DNA from: Candidatus Hydrogenedentota bacterium
Lineage (GTDB): Bacteria > Hydrogenedentota > Hydrogenedentia > Hydrogenedentales > CAITNO01
Reading direction: 5' to 3'
Assembly: GCA_018056705.1 (NCBI GenBank)
Contig: JAGPFE010000001.1
Coordinates: 124,001-188,000, forward strand
DNA: 64,000 nucleotides
Positions 48,328 through 55,728 of this stretch are shown here, piece by piece. Every line of letters starts with the position of its first letter. Position 1 is the first letter of the stretch. The notes below the pieces were generated by a model, which did no database searches, had not been told where the DNA came from, and saw only the letters and a program-made list of their open reading frames with translations. The translations under genes and the position numbers were made by a program.

Positions 48328-50163
48328 TTACTCGACAGTCACGCTCTTGGCAAGGTTGCGCGGCTGATCCACGTCCCTTCCAAGGTTTGCCGCGATATAG
48401 TAGGCCAGCAGTTGCAGCGGCACGGCTACCACGATCGGGCTGAACGGCTCATAGCATTCGGGCACGTAGATCACTTCCTTGCTGTGCGCCCTGATGCTCT
48501 CGTCTCCTTCCGTCGCCACGCTGACAACCAGTCCCTTTCGGGCGGCGATTTCCTGGATATTGGACACCATCTTCTCGTAGGTGTCCCCCTTGACCGCGAC
48601 GCAGTAGACGGGAAACTTCTCGTCCACCAGGGCGATGGGACCATGCTTCATTTCACCGGCAGCATACCCTTCGGCGTGGATGTAGGAGATTTCCTTCAGC
48701 TTCAGGGCTCCTTCCAGCGCGGAGGGATAATTGTAATTCCGGCCCAGGAAGAAGCAACTCTGGGCGTCGCGATATGCCGGCTGATTTGCCAGTTCCTTCA
48801 CCTTGTCGTGGTTCTTGAGAACGTATTCCACCTTGTCGGGAATTTCGCGCAGGTGAGCGATCATTTCCCGGGCCTGGGCCTTGTCAATGACTCCCCGGGT
48901 TTCACCCAGCCAGATCGTGAACAGGGCCAGCGCCATGCACTGAGACGTGTAAGCCTTCGTCGACGCCACGCCGATTTCCGGGCCGGCCTGCTGGTATACC
49001 ACGCCATCCGATTCCCGGGCTACCGATGAACCGACCGCGTTCACGATGGAAGCCACCTTGGCTCCCCTGCTTTTCGCGATCCGAATGGCTTCAAGCGTGT
49101 CTGCCGTTTCCCCGGACTGGGAAACCGCGATCATGATGCTATGGGGGGGGATGATCGGATCCCGGTAACGGAACTCCGAGGCCAGGTCCAGTTCCACGGG
49201 TACCTTGGCAAATTTCTCGATAAGGTATTTGCCGACCATTCCGGCGTGCCACGCCGTGCCACAGGCCACGATGAAGATTTTCTGGCAGGCTTTCAGTTCA
49301 TCGAGCGAGATATTCATGTCCGTAAGACGGACCGAGTCGGATCCTTCCTCAACCCGGCCGGCCAGGGTGTTGCGCAACACGGCCGCCTGCTGATGGATCT
49401 CTTTCAGCATGAAATGGGGATATCCCTCCTTTTCCGCCGCCGCGTCGTCCCATTCCACCGTGCTGACCGGCACGTCAACGGGATTTCCGTGGATGTCCTC
49501 GACCCGCACCCCTTCTCGGGTAATCGCGCACACCTGGCCATTATCGATGTACATCACCTTGCGGGTGTATTTCATGATCGCCGGCACGTCGGAACCGATG
49601 AACCCCTCGCCGTCGCCAATGCCGACAATGAGCGGACTGCCATGGCGGGCCGCCACCAGCAGGTCGGGATGACGCGCGCAGATGACGCCAATGGCGTACG
49701 CGCCGTGGCAATCCCGCAGGGCCCGCTGTACCGCCTTGAACAGGTCGCCTTCATAATATTTGCCGATCAGGTGCGCTATGACTTCCGTGTCCGTCTGGCT
49801 GCGGAATTCCACGCCTTCCGCCCGCAACGCTTCCCGCAACTCGAAATAGTTTTCGATGATGCCATTGTGCACCACCGCGATGGTCTTGTCCCCGTTGAAG
49901 TGAGGGTGCGAGTTGACTTCACTCGGCACGCCGTGAGTCGCCCAGCGGGTGTGACCGATTCCCAGGTGACCCCGGAGAGGCGTCAGGGCCAGTTTTTCGT
50001 CCAGGACCTTGAGTTTCCCGATGCTCTTTACACATTCCAGCCCCTTCTCGTTCACCACGGCCACGCCCGCCGAGTCGTATCCCCGGTATTCCAGTCGGTG
50101 CAGGCCGTTCATGATAATTTCCACGGGATTCTTCGGACCGATATACCCTACGATTCCACACAT
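48328..50163 (-). CDS. glmS: Glutamine--fructose-6-phosphate aminotransferase (isomerizing)
   Basis: 611 residues from ATG 50163; MCGIVGYIG gives the nucleophile Cys2. GlmS makes glucosamine-6-phosphate from fructose-6-phosphate and glutamine, the first step to UDP-GlcNAc, peptidoglycan and LPS. The glutaminase domain has HRLEYRGYDSAGVAV, GIGHTRWATHG and SDVPAIMKYTRKVMYIDNGQ; two SIS domains follow (ACGTAWHAGMVGKYLIEKFA; AVSQSGETADTLEAI; STKAYTSQCMALALF; GRNYNYPSALEGALKLKEISYIHAEGYAAGEMKHG), ending DQPRNLAKSVTVE. AAGGAA is in front of the start. No glmS ribozyme-like structure is apparent in the 116-base gap before it. It follows fba on the same strand, separated by a terminator. Confidence 0.98.
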   Translation of the reverse strand: MCGIVGYIGPKNPVEIIMNGLHRLEYRGYDSAGVAVVNEKGLECVKSIGKLKVLDEKLALTPLRGHLGIGHTRWATHGVPSEVNSHPHFNGDKTIAVVHNGIIENYFELREALRAEGVEFRSQTDTEVIAHLIGKYYEGDLFKAVQRALRDCHGAYAIGVICARHPDLLVAARHGSPLIVGIGDGEGFIGSDVPAIMKYTRKVMYIDNGQVCAITREGVRVEDIHGNPVDVPVSTVEWDDAAAEKEGYPHFMLKEIHQQAAVLRNTLAGRVEEGSDSVRLTDMNISLDELKACQKIFIVACGTAWHAGMVGKYLIEKFAKVPVELDLASEFRYRDPIIPPHSIMIAVSQSGETADTLEAIRIAKSRGAKVASIVNAVGSSVARESDGVVYQQAGPEIGVASTKAYTSQCMALALFTIWLGETRGVIDKAQAREMIAHLREIPDKVEYVLKNHDKVKELANQPAYRDAQSCFFLGRNYNYPSALEGALKLKEISYIHAEGYAAGEMKHGPIALVDEKFPVYCVAVKGDTYEKMVSNIQEIAARKGLVVSVATEGDESIRAHSKEVIYVPECYEPFSPIVVAVPLQLLAYYIAANLGRDVDQPRNLAKSVTVE

Positions 50164-50225
50164 GACACCAGTTCCTTGTTGGTTTGCCGCTGATGGGAGC
50201 CCGGCGCGTTCCACCGGCCCATCGT

Positions 50226-50270
50226 GTTAAAAAGGGCCGGACAAACCCCGCGTCAGGATTCATCCGGCCC
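50226..50270 (-). terminator. Terminator of the fructose-bisphosphate aldolase gene
   Basis: GGGCCGGA (50234-50241) pairs with TCCGGCCC (50263-50270); on the minus strand it is followed by TTTTTAACA. Confidence 0.9.
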
Positions 50271-50279
50271 GGAAACGCC

Positions 50280-51317
50280 TTACTTGTAAAACTTCTTGGC
50301 TTCCGCCAGGGTGATCGGCTTGTAGTCGCCGGCATGGCCCGCCTGGCCGAAGGCCTGCATCCGCTCCACGTAGACCTTGTAGGCCGCTTCCCGGGCGGGT
50401 TTCAGGTAGTCCCGCGGATCGAATTTCTCGGGCGACTCCGCGAAAACCTTGCGGATCGCGCCGGTGATCGCCAGGCGGCTGTCGGTGTCCACGTTGATTT
50501 TGCGCACGCCATGGCGAATGCCGTCCTGGATCTGCTCGAGCGGAATGCCGAAGGTTCCCGGCATCTTTCCGCCGTACTGGTTGATGATGTCGACCAGTTC
50601 CTTGGGTACCGAGGAAGAGCCATGCATGACCATGTGGCAATTGGGCATCCGTTCATGAATCTGGTGGATACGCTCCATGGCCAGCTTGGGAGGCAGCACT
50701 TCACCGGTCACCGGATCGCGCCGTCCCGACTTGTACGCACCGTGGCTGGTGCCGATGGCAACGGCCAGCGCATCTACGCCGGTTTCCTTCACGAATTCTT
50801 CCGCCTGCGCCGGATCGGTCAGGTGCGCTTCCACTTCCTTGTCCGAAAGCCCGGCGCCATGCCCATCTTCGATGCCTCCCAGGCAACCCAGTTCGCCTTC
50901 CACCGTCACGCCAAACAGGTGAGCGATCTCCACCACCCGCCTGGTGATCGCCACGTTGGCTTCGTAGGTATTCGGCGTTTTACCGTCTTCTGCGAGCGAA
51001 CCGTCGATCATGACCGACGTGAAGCCCAGTTCGATGGCCTGGATGCACGTTTCCACGCTGTTGCCGTGGTCCAGGTGCATGGCCACCGGAATATGGGGAT
51101 ATTCTTCCACGGCCGCTTCGATGAGTTTCTTCAGGTAAATCATCTTGCTGTATTTGAGCGCGCCGCGGCTGGCCTGAATGATCACCGGGCTGTTGGTGTC
51201 GTTCGCGGCCTGCATGATCGCCTGGATCTGCTCCATGTTGTTGACGTTAAAAGCGCCAACGCCATAGCCGCCTTTTGCCGCTTCGTCCAGAATCTGACGC
51301 ATGGGAACCAGTGGCAT
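50280..51317 (-). CDS. fba: Class II fructose-bisphosphate aldolase
   Basis: 345 residues from ATG 51317 with AAAGGAG eight bases upstream. Zinc-dependent aldolase of glycolysis and gluconeogenesis. Motifs: GYGVGAFNVNNMEQIQAIM, MHLDHGNSVETC (zinc His), TVEGELGCLGGIEDG, IGTSHGAYKSG (phosphate binding), MHGSSSVPKELVDIINQYG and GVRKINVDTDSRLAI (the NxDTD pattern of the Calvin-type, class IIB form). The leader from the likely promoter is about 155 bases. Confidence 0.97.
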   Translation of the reverse strand: MPLVPMRQILDEAAKGGYGVGAFNVNNMEQIQAIMQAANDTNSPVIIQASRGALKYSKMIYLKKLIEAAVEEYPHIPVAMHLDHGNSVETCIQAIELGFTSVMIDGSLAEDGKTPNTYEANVAITRRVVEIAHLFGVTVEGELGCLGGIEDGHGAGLSDKEVEAHLTDPAQAEEFVKETGVDALAVAIGTSHGAYKSGRRDPVTGEVLPPKLAMERIHQIHERMPNCHMVMHGSSSVPKELVDIINQYGGKMPGTFGIPLEQIQDGIRHGVRKINVDTDSRLAITGAIRKVFAESPEKFDPRDYLKPAREAAYKVYVERMQAFGQAGHAGDYKPITLAEAKKFYK

Positions 51318-51478
51318 GATCTGATCTCCTTTCTGGCGACGGTGGTTAACCACCCCGCGCGAGGGTTGAGGGAATCTGAAGTCCTGTTCAGGCCGGCCGC
51401 GCCCGTGATGATCACGAAACCCGATTATTCCTCTCGCGCGAAATACCGCTGAGGATTAATCGCCGCCCTGACGCCGTT

Positions 51479-51508
51479 ATTATATAGAAATCAGTTATAA
51501 GGACGCAA
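51479..51508 (-). promoter_or_regulatory. Probable promoter of fba
   Basis: On the minus strand TTGCGT (51508-51503), 18 bases, TATAAT (51484-51479). The transcript leader would be about 155 bases, long enough for a regulatory element, although none is recognised. Confidence 0.55.
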
Positions 51509-51544
51509 CCTTCATCACCACGCGTAAAAACAGAAAAACCGGAA

Positions 51545-52060
51545 ATGACAGAAATTACAATTCAAAACCCGCCTCTGCTCCCGGGCAAACGGCTCGCTGA
51601 TGCCGCGGGATCCCTGCTCGTGTTGTTCGCCGTTGTGGCCACGGCCACCGTGGGTGGGTGGTTTATGCCCGGCGCATGGTACCGGGAACTCCAGAAGCCG
51701 GACTGGAACCCGCCTGACTGGATCTTCGGACCAGTGTGGACCACGCTTTACCTCTTCATGATTGTTGCAGGCGTGCTACTATGGCGGGCCCGAAGGTATT
51801 CAGGCCGGCCGGTTCGCCTGGCATTGGGGCTCTACGGCCTGCAATTGCTCCTGAACGCCCTGTGGACGCCCCTGTTTTTCGGATTGCACTGGATGGGGAT
51901 TGCCGCGATAGAGATAGTGGCGCTGGCCATTACGCTAGCCACGTGCTGCGTCGTCTTCTGGAAAGTTAACCGGTGGGCATCCATGCTGTTCTGGCCCTAC
52001 CTCGCGTGGGTGAGTTTCGCGGCAACCCTGAACATCGCCCTCTTTCTTCTCAACAGGTAA
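51545..52060 (+). CDS. tspO: TspO/MBR family membrane protein
   Basis: 171 residues, five membrane segments: SLLVLFAVVATATVGGWFM, GPVWTTLYLFMIVAGVLLW, LGLYGLQLLLNALWTPLFFGL, GIAAIEIVALAITLATCCVVFW and FWPYLAWVSFAATLNIALFLL. Family motifs are PGAWYRELQKPDWNPPDWIFGPVWTTLY, ALWTPLFFG and PYLAWVSFAATLN. TspO binds porphyrins or tetrapyrroles and is linked to stress or light responses. It is a stand-alone gene; the start has only a weak GGAA before it. Confidence 0.95.
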   Translation: MTEITIQNPPLLPGKRLADAAGSLLVLFAVVATATVGGWFMPGAWYRELQKPDWNPPDWIFGPVWTTLYLFMIVAGVLLWRARRYSGRPVRLALGLYGLQLLLNALWTPLFFGLHWMGIAAIEIVALAITLATCCVVFWKVNRWASMLFWPYLAWVSFAATLNIALFLLNR

Positions 52061-52122
52061 CCGGCCCCTCCCGAACACGAAACATTCATTCCCTTCGCGT
52101 GGTACAGTAGTATCGAAATATC

Positions 52123-52152
52123 TTGACGTTTCCGCCTGATCAAACTTATACT
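52123..52152 (+). promoter_or_regulatory. Probable sigma-70 promoter of the PASTA-repeat gene
   Basis: TTGACG (52123-52128), 18 bases, TATACT (52147-52152). The leader would be about 40 bases to the ATG at 52198. Confidence 0.65.
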
Positions 52153-52197
52153 TTCCAGGTGGAGGCGAACAGGCGCGTCCGCAACGGGAGTACACTC

Positions 52198-55100
52198 ATG
52201 CGTTACCATTTGCCGGTATTGGCGATCATCATGGCGATTTCCACTTTCGGGTATGCCGTGCCCGGTCCGGACAGCGTGGAACTGACCCGTACCGCCACGA
52301 TCACGGGTCCCGCCGCCACACCGCCGAATCACCTTCAGGTAGCCGTCACGATAACCGTGGAGGCCGGGGTAAATGTCGCCTCTTCTCTTACGGCCTTCAC
52401 CATTCAGGAGGTCATTCCATCCGGTTGGAATTACGTCTCCGTGGACGCTTCACCGGAGCCCGCGGTAGCCGGGCCGGATCCCAATTCTCCGACGACGCTG
52501 AACTTCGTGTGGGTAACGTTGCCCAATCTTTCATCGCCGTTTACGATGACGTATTACCTGGCCATCCCGACCGGCAGTACCGGCGGCGAAATTACCGGCC
52601 AGGTACTCTATCGCACCAGTGGCGGTACCCTTTCCAGCATGCCGGTTTCCACGCTTCAGGATTATTTCAACTGTCTTCTGATGACCCGGACCGCTCCGGC
52701 CCAGTACCGGGCGGGGGACCAGGTTACCGTTACGGTTACCGTGCATTCCTTCTGCGGCGACACCTCGTCCCAATCATTGACCGCCCTGGGCGTGGAAGAG
52801 ACTATTCCGGCCGGGTGGACCCTGGTTTCCGTGTCCGGCGCGGGGGATATCCAATCTCCGCCAGGAACCACGGGAACCCTTGAATTCGGATGGACGACCA
52901 TACCTACCACATTCCCCTTGACTTTCTCATACGTGCTGAGTGTTCCACAGGACGCCACGGGAAACGTGACGATTGACGGCGTGATATTGAGCCGTCTCGG
53001 GCCAAGCGAGCAGTTGACCTCACCCCGCGAACAGACCTCGATCGCCCTCGTGCCTACTTCGTTGGTGCCCAACGTGACCGGCCAGTCCGAAACGACCGCC
53101 CGTGCGGCGATCGAGTCGGCCGGGTTGATCGTGGGAGATACGAGTTACCAGTGCAATAACGCTATAGCCGCCGGAACGGTCCTGGAACAAAGCCCCACCG
53201 CCGGCACCCGACTCGACTTGGGCAGCGCCGTGGACCTTGTGGTGTCCTCGGGGCCTTGCCTTGTTGAAGTACCTTCCGTGGTGGGGCAGGGATTGTCAAG
53301 CGCGATCTCCACCCTGCTGGCTGCGGGTTTCTCCATCGGAACGGCTATCCAGGCCTGTAGCGATACGTATCCTTCGGGAACGGTCATTGGCCAGGATCCC
53401 GCAGGAGGATCGAGTGTTCCCTATGGCTCCGTGATCAACATCGTGCTCTCTTCGGGGCCATGCCAGGTGACGGTGCCGAACGTGGTAGGACAGGCCCAAG
53501 GCAGTGCTACTTCCACGCTCACGGCTGCTGGGCTGGTGGTCGGAACGGTGGTCAGCCAGTGCAGCAATACCGTTCCCGCGGGGAACGTCATCAGCCAGAA
53601 TCCGGTCGGAGGAACCCAGGTCAACCCGGGTACCGCGGTGAATCTCGTGGTGTCGGCGGGCGCGCCCAGTGTACCTGGTGTTACCGGCCAGCCGGAAGAC
53701 GCGGCAAGGGCGGCGATAGAAGCCGTCCCCGGCTTGACAGTTTCTGTCTCTTATCAGTGCAGCGATACCACGCCGGCAGGACAGGTTATCACCCAGACCC
53801 CCCAGCCGGGACCTGCTGTCTGTGGCACGACGGTCACACTGACCGTGTCCAGTGGACCGTGTAACGCGACGGTTCCCGACGTGGTTGGCTTGACCCGGGA
53901 AGCCGCGGAAGCCGCCGTAACGGCTGCCGGATTGATTCCCAGCGCGCAGGAAGTCTGCAATGACACGGTACCGGCTGGAACCGTTAGTACTCAGAATCCC
54001 GCTGCGGGCGTTTCTGTTACTATTGGAACAACAGTGAGTATCGCGATATCGACAGGCGCTCCGGTGGTGCCGGATGTAATTGGCCTGACTGAAGCCACGG
54101 CATGGTCTCTCGTGAACGCGGTGACTGGCCTTTCTGTAACCACGACCCGTGTTTGCAGCAATACCGTCGAAGCGGGCACGGTCATCAGCCAGAATCCGGA
54201 ACCCGGGCCATCTTCCTGTGGCACGACGGTCACGCTGGCCATATCCACCGGGCCTTGTAACGCCACGGTTCCCGACGTGGCGGGCCTTGCCCGGGAAGCC
54301 GCGGAAGCGGTTATTACGGCGGCTGGCCTCTACGTCGGGACAGTCACGGAACAGTGCAGTGACACGGTGGCCGCGGGCAGTGTAATCGGCCAGGATCCGG
54401 TGGGTGGCACGGAGGTAACCCTTGGCACGAGTGTCGACCTCGTGGTGTCGACCGGCTCGTGCAATGCGGTGGTACCCGACGTGGTGGGCCTGACGCAGGT
54501 TGCCGCGACGACGGCGATCACAGCGGCCGGACTATATGTCGGCACGGTTACGGAACAGTGCAGTGACACGGTAGCCGCGGGCAGCGTGATCAGCCAGAAC
54601 CCGGTCGCTGGGACGGCGGTTACGGAGGGATCCACAGTCGACCTGGTGGTGTCCTCGGGTCCATGCGGTGGCCAGCAGGTGACGGTGCCCAACGTGGTGG
54701 GCCTGACGCAGGCAGCCGCAACGACGGCGATCACAGCGGCCGGACTGTATGTTGGCACGGTTACGGAACAGTGCAGTGACACGGTGTCCGCGGGTCAGGT
54801 GATCAGCCAGGATCCGGCAGTTGGCGCGTCGGTGGCGCCCGGCACGGCGGTGAACCTCGTGGTGTCCTCGGGTCCATGCGGTGGCCAGCAGGTGACGGTG
54901 CCCAACGTGGTGAACAAGCCTGAGGCGGACGCCCGGGCGGAGATCATGGCTGCGGGCCTGGTAGTCGGCACGGTGACGACGCAATGCAGTGACACGGCGC
55001 CCGCGGGTCAGGTGATCAGCCAGGATCCGGTGGGTGGCGCGTCGGTAGCGCCCGGCACGGCGGTCAACCTCGTGGTGTCCGCGGGTCCGGCGGTGGTGCC

Positions 55101-55623
55101 GAACGTGACAGGCCAGGCGCAATCGGCCGCGACGGCGGCGATCGAAGGCGCGGGCCTGGTAGTCGGCACGGTACAGCCGGTGTACAGCACCACCGTGGCG
55201 GCCGGCGTGGTGATCCGGCAGTATCCGGCGGCAGGTGTGACCCTGACCTGTGGCGCGTCGGTGAACCTGCTGGTGTCGCAGGGCGCTCCGGACAAGGTGC
55301 CGACGAACCGCGAGGTCATGAAGCAGATCCACGACCAGTTCAAGGATCTGGACACCAACGGCGACGGATTCCTGTCGCTGGAGGAAGTGCTGGCGGCAGT
55401 GCCGAACCTGCCCATCGACGTCTTCGACCTGATCGACGCGGACGGTGGCGGCCAGTTGACGCTGGACGAATTGAAGAACTACCTGAAGATCAACGGGTGC
55501 TTCGGCTGCGTCAAGCGGCTGTTCGTGAAGGACCTGCTGATTTCGGCGGGCGGTGACCTGTTGCTGGCCGGCCTGGGGTTATCACTGCTGATCAGCGCGT
55601 TACAGCGTCGTAATTCCCGCTGA
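52198..55623 (+). CDS. Secreted protein with 11 PASTA-like repeats, EF-hands and a C-terminal membrane helix
   Basis: 1141 residues from ATG 52198 (GGGAG eight bases upstream). A signal peptide (MRYHLPVLAIIMAISTFG) comes before two beta-sandwich domains (residues about 30-285; IQEVIPSGWNYVSVD and VEETIPAGWTLVSVS show that they are repeats). Eleven PASTA-like repeats of about 67 residues follow (about 289-1031), each beginning VPxVxGL/VPNVVG and ending VVSSGPC. Unlike normal PASTA domains most have two Cys (QCSDTV... and ...SSGPC), suggesting a disulfide in each. Then two EF-hand loops (DLDTNGDGFLSLEE and DADGGGQLTLDE, near 1050 and 1080) and a helix with a basic end (LLLAGLGLSLLISALQRRNSR). 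No kinase domain is present. It may be a cell-wall or matrix protein; the ligand is unknown. Confidence 0.85.
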   Translation: MRYHLPVLAIIMAISTFGYAVPGPDSVELTRTATITGPAATPPNHLQVAVTITVEAGVNVASSLTAFTIQEVIPSGWNYVSVDASPEPAVAGPDPNSPTTLNFVWVTLPNLSSPFTMTYYLAIPTGSTGGEITGQVLYRTSGGTLSSMPVSTLQDYFNCLLMTRTAPAQYRAGDQVTVTVTVHSFCGDTSSQSLTALGVEETIPAGWTLVSVSGAGDIQSPPGTTGTLEFGWTTIPTTFPLTFSYVLSVPQDATGNVTIDGVILSRLGPSEQLTSPREQTSIALVPTSLVPNVTGQSETTARAAIESAGLIVGDTSYQCNNAIAAGTVLEQSPTAGTRLDLGSAVDLVVSSGPCLVEVPSVVGQGLSSAISTLLAAGFSIGTAIQACSDTYPSGTVIGQDPAGGSSVPYGSVINIVLSSGPCQVTVPNVVGQAQGSATSTLTAAGLVVGTVVSQCSNTVPAGNVISQNPVGGTQVNPGTAVNLVVSAGAPSVPGVTGQPEDAARAAIEAVPGLTVSVSYQCSDTTPAGQVITQTPQPGPAVCGTTVTLTVSSGPCNATVPDVVGLTREAAEAAVTAAGLIPSAQEVCNDTVPAGTVSTQNPAAGVSVTIGTTVSIAISTGAPVVPDVIGLTEATAWSLVNAVTGLSVTTTRVCSNTVEAGTVISQNPEPGPSSCGTTVTLAISTGPCNATVPDVAGLAREAAEAVITAAGLYVGTVTEQCSDTVAAGSVIGQDPVGGTEVTLGTSVDLVVSTGSCNAVVPDVVGLTQVAATTAITAAGLYVGTVTEQCSDTVAAGSVISQNPVAGTAVTEGSTVDLVVSSGPCGGQQVTVPNVVGLTQAAATTAITAAGLYVGTVTEQCSDTVSAGQVISQDPAVGASVAPGTAVNLVVSSGPCGGQQVTVPNVVNKPEADARAEIMAAGLVVGTVTTQCSDTAPAGQVISQDPVGGASVAPGTAVNLVVSAGPAVVPNVTGQAQSAATAAIEGAGLVVGTVQPVYSTTVAAGVVIRQYPAAGVTLTCGASVNLLVSQGAPDKVPTNREVMKQIHDQFKDLDTNGDGFLSLEEVLAAVPNLPIDVFDLIDADGGGQLTLDELKNYLKINGCFGCVKRLFVKDLLISAGGDLLLAGLGLSLLISALQRRNSR
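53064..55290 (+). repeat. Tandem PASTA-coding repeats, about 200 bases each
   Basis: Eleven repeat units of roughly 200 bases. Units 7-10 (about 54,250-55,080) are close at the DNA level, for example around GTTACGGAACAGTGCAGTGA at about 54,340, 54,550 and 54,760, showing recent tandem duplication; units 1-6 differ more. Confidence 0.85.
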
Positions 55624-55642
55624 TTTTCAGAAAAAAAGTTTG

Positions 55643-55683
55643 GCAGGGTCGACCGTCTGAATGGACTGTCGACCCTGCTTTAT
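55643..55683 (+). terminator. Terminator of the PASTA-repeat gene
   Basis: GCAGGGTCGAC (55643-55653) pairs exactly with GTCGACCCTGC (55668-55678), followed by TTTAT. Confidence 0.85.
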
Positions 55684-55728
55684 CAGTGTCTATGACGAAG
55701 GTGGCTCGACCGACCGGGGTATTCGTCC

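Noticed and set aside
50164..50279. glmS ribozyme before glmS
   Set aside because: The 116-base gap holds the terminator of the aldolase gene and no ribozyme-like pattern that I can see; the ribozyme is mostly a Firmicutes feature.
54532..55332. 266-codon minus-strand ORF over the PASTA repeats
   Set aside because: Arg/His-rich repeat shadow of the plus-strand PASTA gene.
52198..55623. PknB-type serine/threonine kinase
   Set aside because: PASTA repeats suggested it, but no kinase domain is present in the N-terminal part.
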